A stretch of DNA of 11,720 bases from an uncultured beta proteobacterium (GTDB lineage: Bacteria; Pseudomonadota; Gammaproteobacteria; Burkholderiales; SG8-39): assembly GCA_903868285.1 (NCBI GenBank), contig CAIPUP010000135.1:1-11720 (forward strand), given 5' to 3'. Both the position numbers and the translations under genes were made by a program. The notes under the pieces were generated by a model that was not told where the DNA came from, did not search any database, and saw only the letters and a list, made by a program, of their open reading frames with translations. Positions 10,515 to 11,720 of the stretch are shown here, one piece after another (position 1 is the stretch's first letter; each line of letters begins with the position of its first letter).

Positions 10515-11720
10515 ATGTCCAACACCGCAGCAAGCACAACCACCACAGCAAGCGCATCCACCCACACCAGCCGCGCGCATCGACCGCATGTCCTGATCGC
10601 CGGTGGCGGCATCGGCGGCATGGCCGCAGCGCTCGGGCTGTTGCGTCGGGGCATCGATGTCGATATCTACGAGCAGGCAAGCGAACTGCGCGAGGTCGGC
10701 GCCGGGGTGCAGATCAGCGCCAATGGCAACCGCGCGCTGCAGGGCCTGGGCGTGCTGGATGAACTCAAGGCGCTGTCATGCGAAGCCTCAGGCAAGGAGA
10801 TCCGGCACTGGAACAGCGGCCAGACCTGGAAGCTGTTCGACCTGGGCGCCGAATCGGTCGAGCGCTATGGCTATCCCTATCTCACCGTCTACCGGCCTGA
10901 TCTGCTGGCGGTGCTCACCGCGGCGGTGCAGCGCCTCAAGCCGGATGCGCTGCATCTGAAGTCGCGTGTCAGCGACCTGGCACTGGCCGATGACCATGTC
11001 ACGCTGACCCTGGATGACGGGCGCACGGTACGCGGCGATGTCCTGATCGGCGGCGATGGCGTGCACTCGCGCGTGCGGCAAATTCTGTTTGGCGACGACA
11101 AGCCGCACTTCACCGGCATCATCGCCTGGCGCGCCGTGGTACCGATGCAGCGCCTGCCCGCGCACATGGCGCGTCTGGTGGCAACCAACTGGGTCGGTCC
11201 GGGTGGCCATGTGGTGCACTACCCGGTCCATGAGGGCAAGATGATGAATGTGGTGGGCGCGCGTGAACGCGACGACTGGCAGGTGGAATCCTGGAGCACC
11301 CAGGGCACGCTGGAAGAATGCCTGAACGACTTCGCTGGCTGGAATGACGATGTGCATGCGCTGTTTCGCGGCAGCGACACGCTGTTCAAATGGGCGCTCA
11401 TGGGCCGCGAGCCGATGCAGTGCTGGACGCGCGGTCGCGCCACCCTGCTGGGCGATGCCTGCCACCCGACGCTGCCGTTTCTGGCCCAGGGCGCGGTGCA
11501 TGCCATCGAGGACGGTTACATCCTGGCGCGCTGCCTGGAGGCCTTCGACGATGTGCCGCATGCCCTGCAGCGCTATGAACTGGCACGACGCGAACGCACC
11601 TCGCGCATGGTGCGCGGCTCGAACGAGAACGCCACCCGCTTTCACAACCCGGAGCTGGCGCACAAGGAAGGCGCCCAGGCCTACATCGATCGCGAATGGC
11701 AGCCCGATCGTGTGCGCGAA
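10515..11720 (+). CDS. FAD-dependent aromatic-ring monooxygenase (salicylate/3-hydroxybenzoate hydroxylase-like), 3' end missing
   Basis: The first 402 residues are visible and the frame is open to the window edge. The protein is a class A flavoprotein monooxygenase: the FAD-binding GGGIGG is at 30-35 in HVLIAGGGIGGMAAALGLL, an acidic residue ends the second strand (DVDIYEQA), GGDGVHSRVR (179-188) carries the DG motif, and LLGDACHPTLPFLAQGAVHA (311-330) the GD motif and substrate-side loop. The enzymes use NAD(P)H and O2 to hydroxylate an aromatic ring. Sequence style resembles salicylate 1- and 3-hydroxybenzoate 6-monooxygenases, but the substrate is not decided. About 24 low-complexity Thr/Ser/Ala-rich residues precede the flavin fold; the GGAG site at 10505-10508 supports this start. 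It follows the importer operon by 51 bp and may be co-expressed. Confidence 0.88.
   Translation, partial: MSNTAASTTTTASASTHTSRAHRPHVLIAGGGIGGMAAALGLLRRGIDVDIYEQASELREVGAGVQISANGNRALQGLGVLDELKALSCEASGKEIRHWNSGQTWKLFDLGAESVERYGYPYLTVYRPDLLAVLTAAVQRLKPDALHLKSRVSDLALADDHVTLTLDDGRTVRGDVLIGGDGVHSRVRQILFGDDKPHFTGIIAWRAVVPMQRLPAHMARLVATNWVGPGGHVVHYPVHEGKMMNVVGARERDDWQVESWSTQGTLEECLNDFAGWNDDVHALFRGSDTLFKWALMGREPMQCWTRGRATLLGDACHPTLPFLAQGAVHAIEDGYILARCLEAFDDVPHALQRYELARRERTSRMVRGSNENATRFHNPELAHKEGAQAYIDREWQPDRVRE

Overview
The window looks like chromosomal DNA of a GC-rich Gram-negative proteobacterium, most likely a betaproteobacterium (Burkholderiales-like). The basis is the high-GC coding style, the divergent trmJ/suhB pair, and a SPINDLY-type glycosyltransferase directly after suhB. 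The species assignment is inference; no rRNA or other marker gene is present.

Layout. (1) 2-241: the 3' end of a DnaQ-like 3'-5' exonuclease gene, cut by the window edge. (2) 307-933, minus strand: a two-gene type II toxin-antitoxin module, toxin first, of the HI1419/HI1420 kind. It has a well-formed promoter with an operator-like palindrome and converges on the exonuclease gene across an AT-rich imperfect palindrome. (3) 1110-1940, minus: trmJ, tRNA 2'-O-methyltransferase. (4) 1991-4881, plus: suhB (inositol monophosphatase family), then a TPR-containing SPINDLY/OGT-like glycosyltransferase. (5) 4940-10463, plus: a complete Dpp/Opp-type ABC importer operon in the order binding protein, permease, permease, ATPase, ATPase. 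The last four genes are joined by three ATGA overlaps. (6) 10515 to the window end: a FAD-dependent aromatic-ring monooxygenase (salicylate/3-hydroxybenzoate hydroxylase-like), 51 bp downstream and open at the edge.

How they work together. The importer should bind a peptide or other small solute in the periplasm and move it inward using two permeases and two ATPases. The monooxygenase may be co-transcribed, since no terminator is visible between them, which makes an aromatic or aromatic-containing substrate conceivable but unproven. trmJ and suhB are housekeeping genes; the TA module looks like an accessory insertion.

The least ordinary signal is sequence-level. The importer operon carries three separate in-frame 12-bp tandem repeats: a cysteine-rich signal peptide, an Asp-Ala-Ala-Arg tract, and an Ala-Thr-His tract between two conserved cysteines of an ATPase. 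An 11-bp tandem repeat lies just upstream of the operon, and two short patches of about 20% GC sit inside otherwise GC-rich genes. I see no clearly new multi-gene system. These repeats, the leaderless-looking toxin promoter and the SPINDLY transferase are the items most worth a second look.
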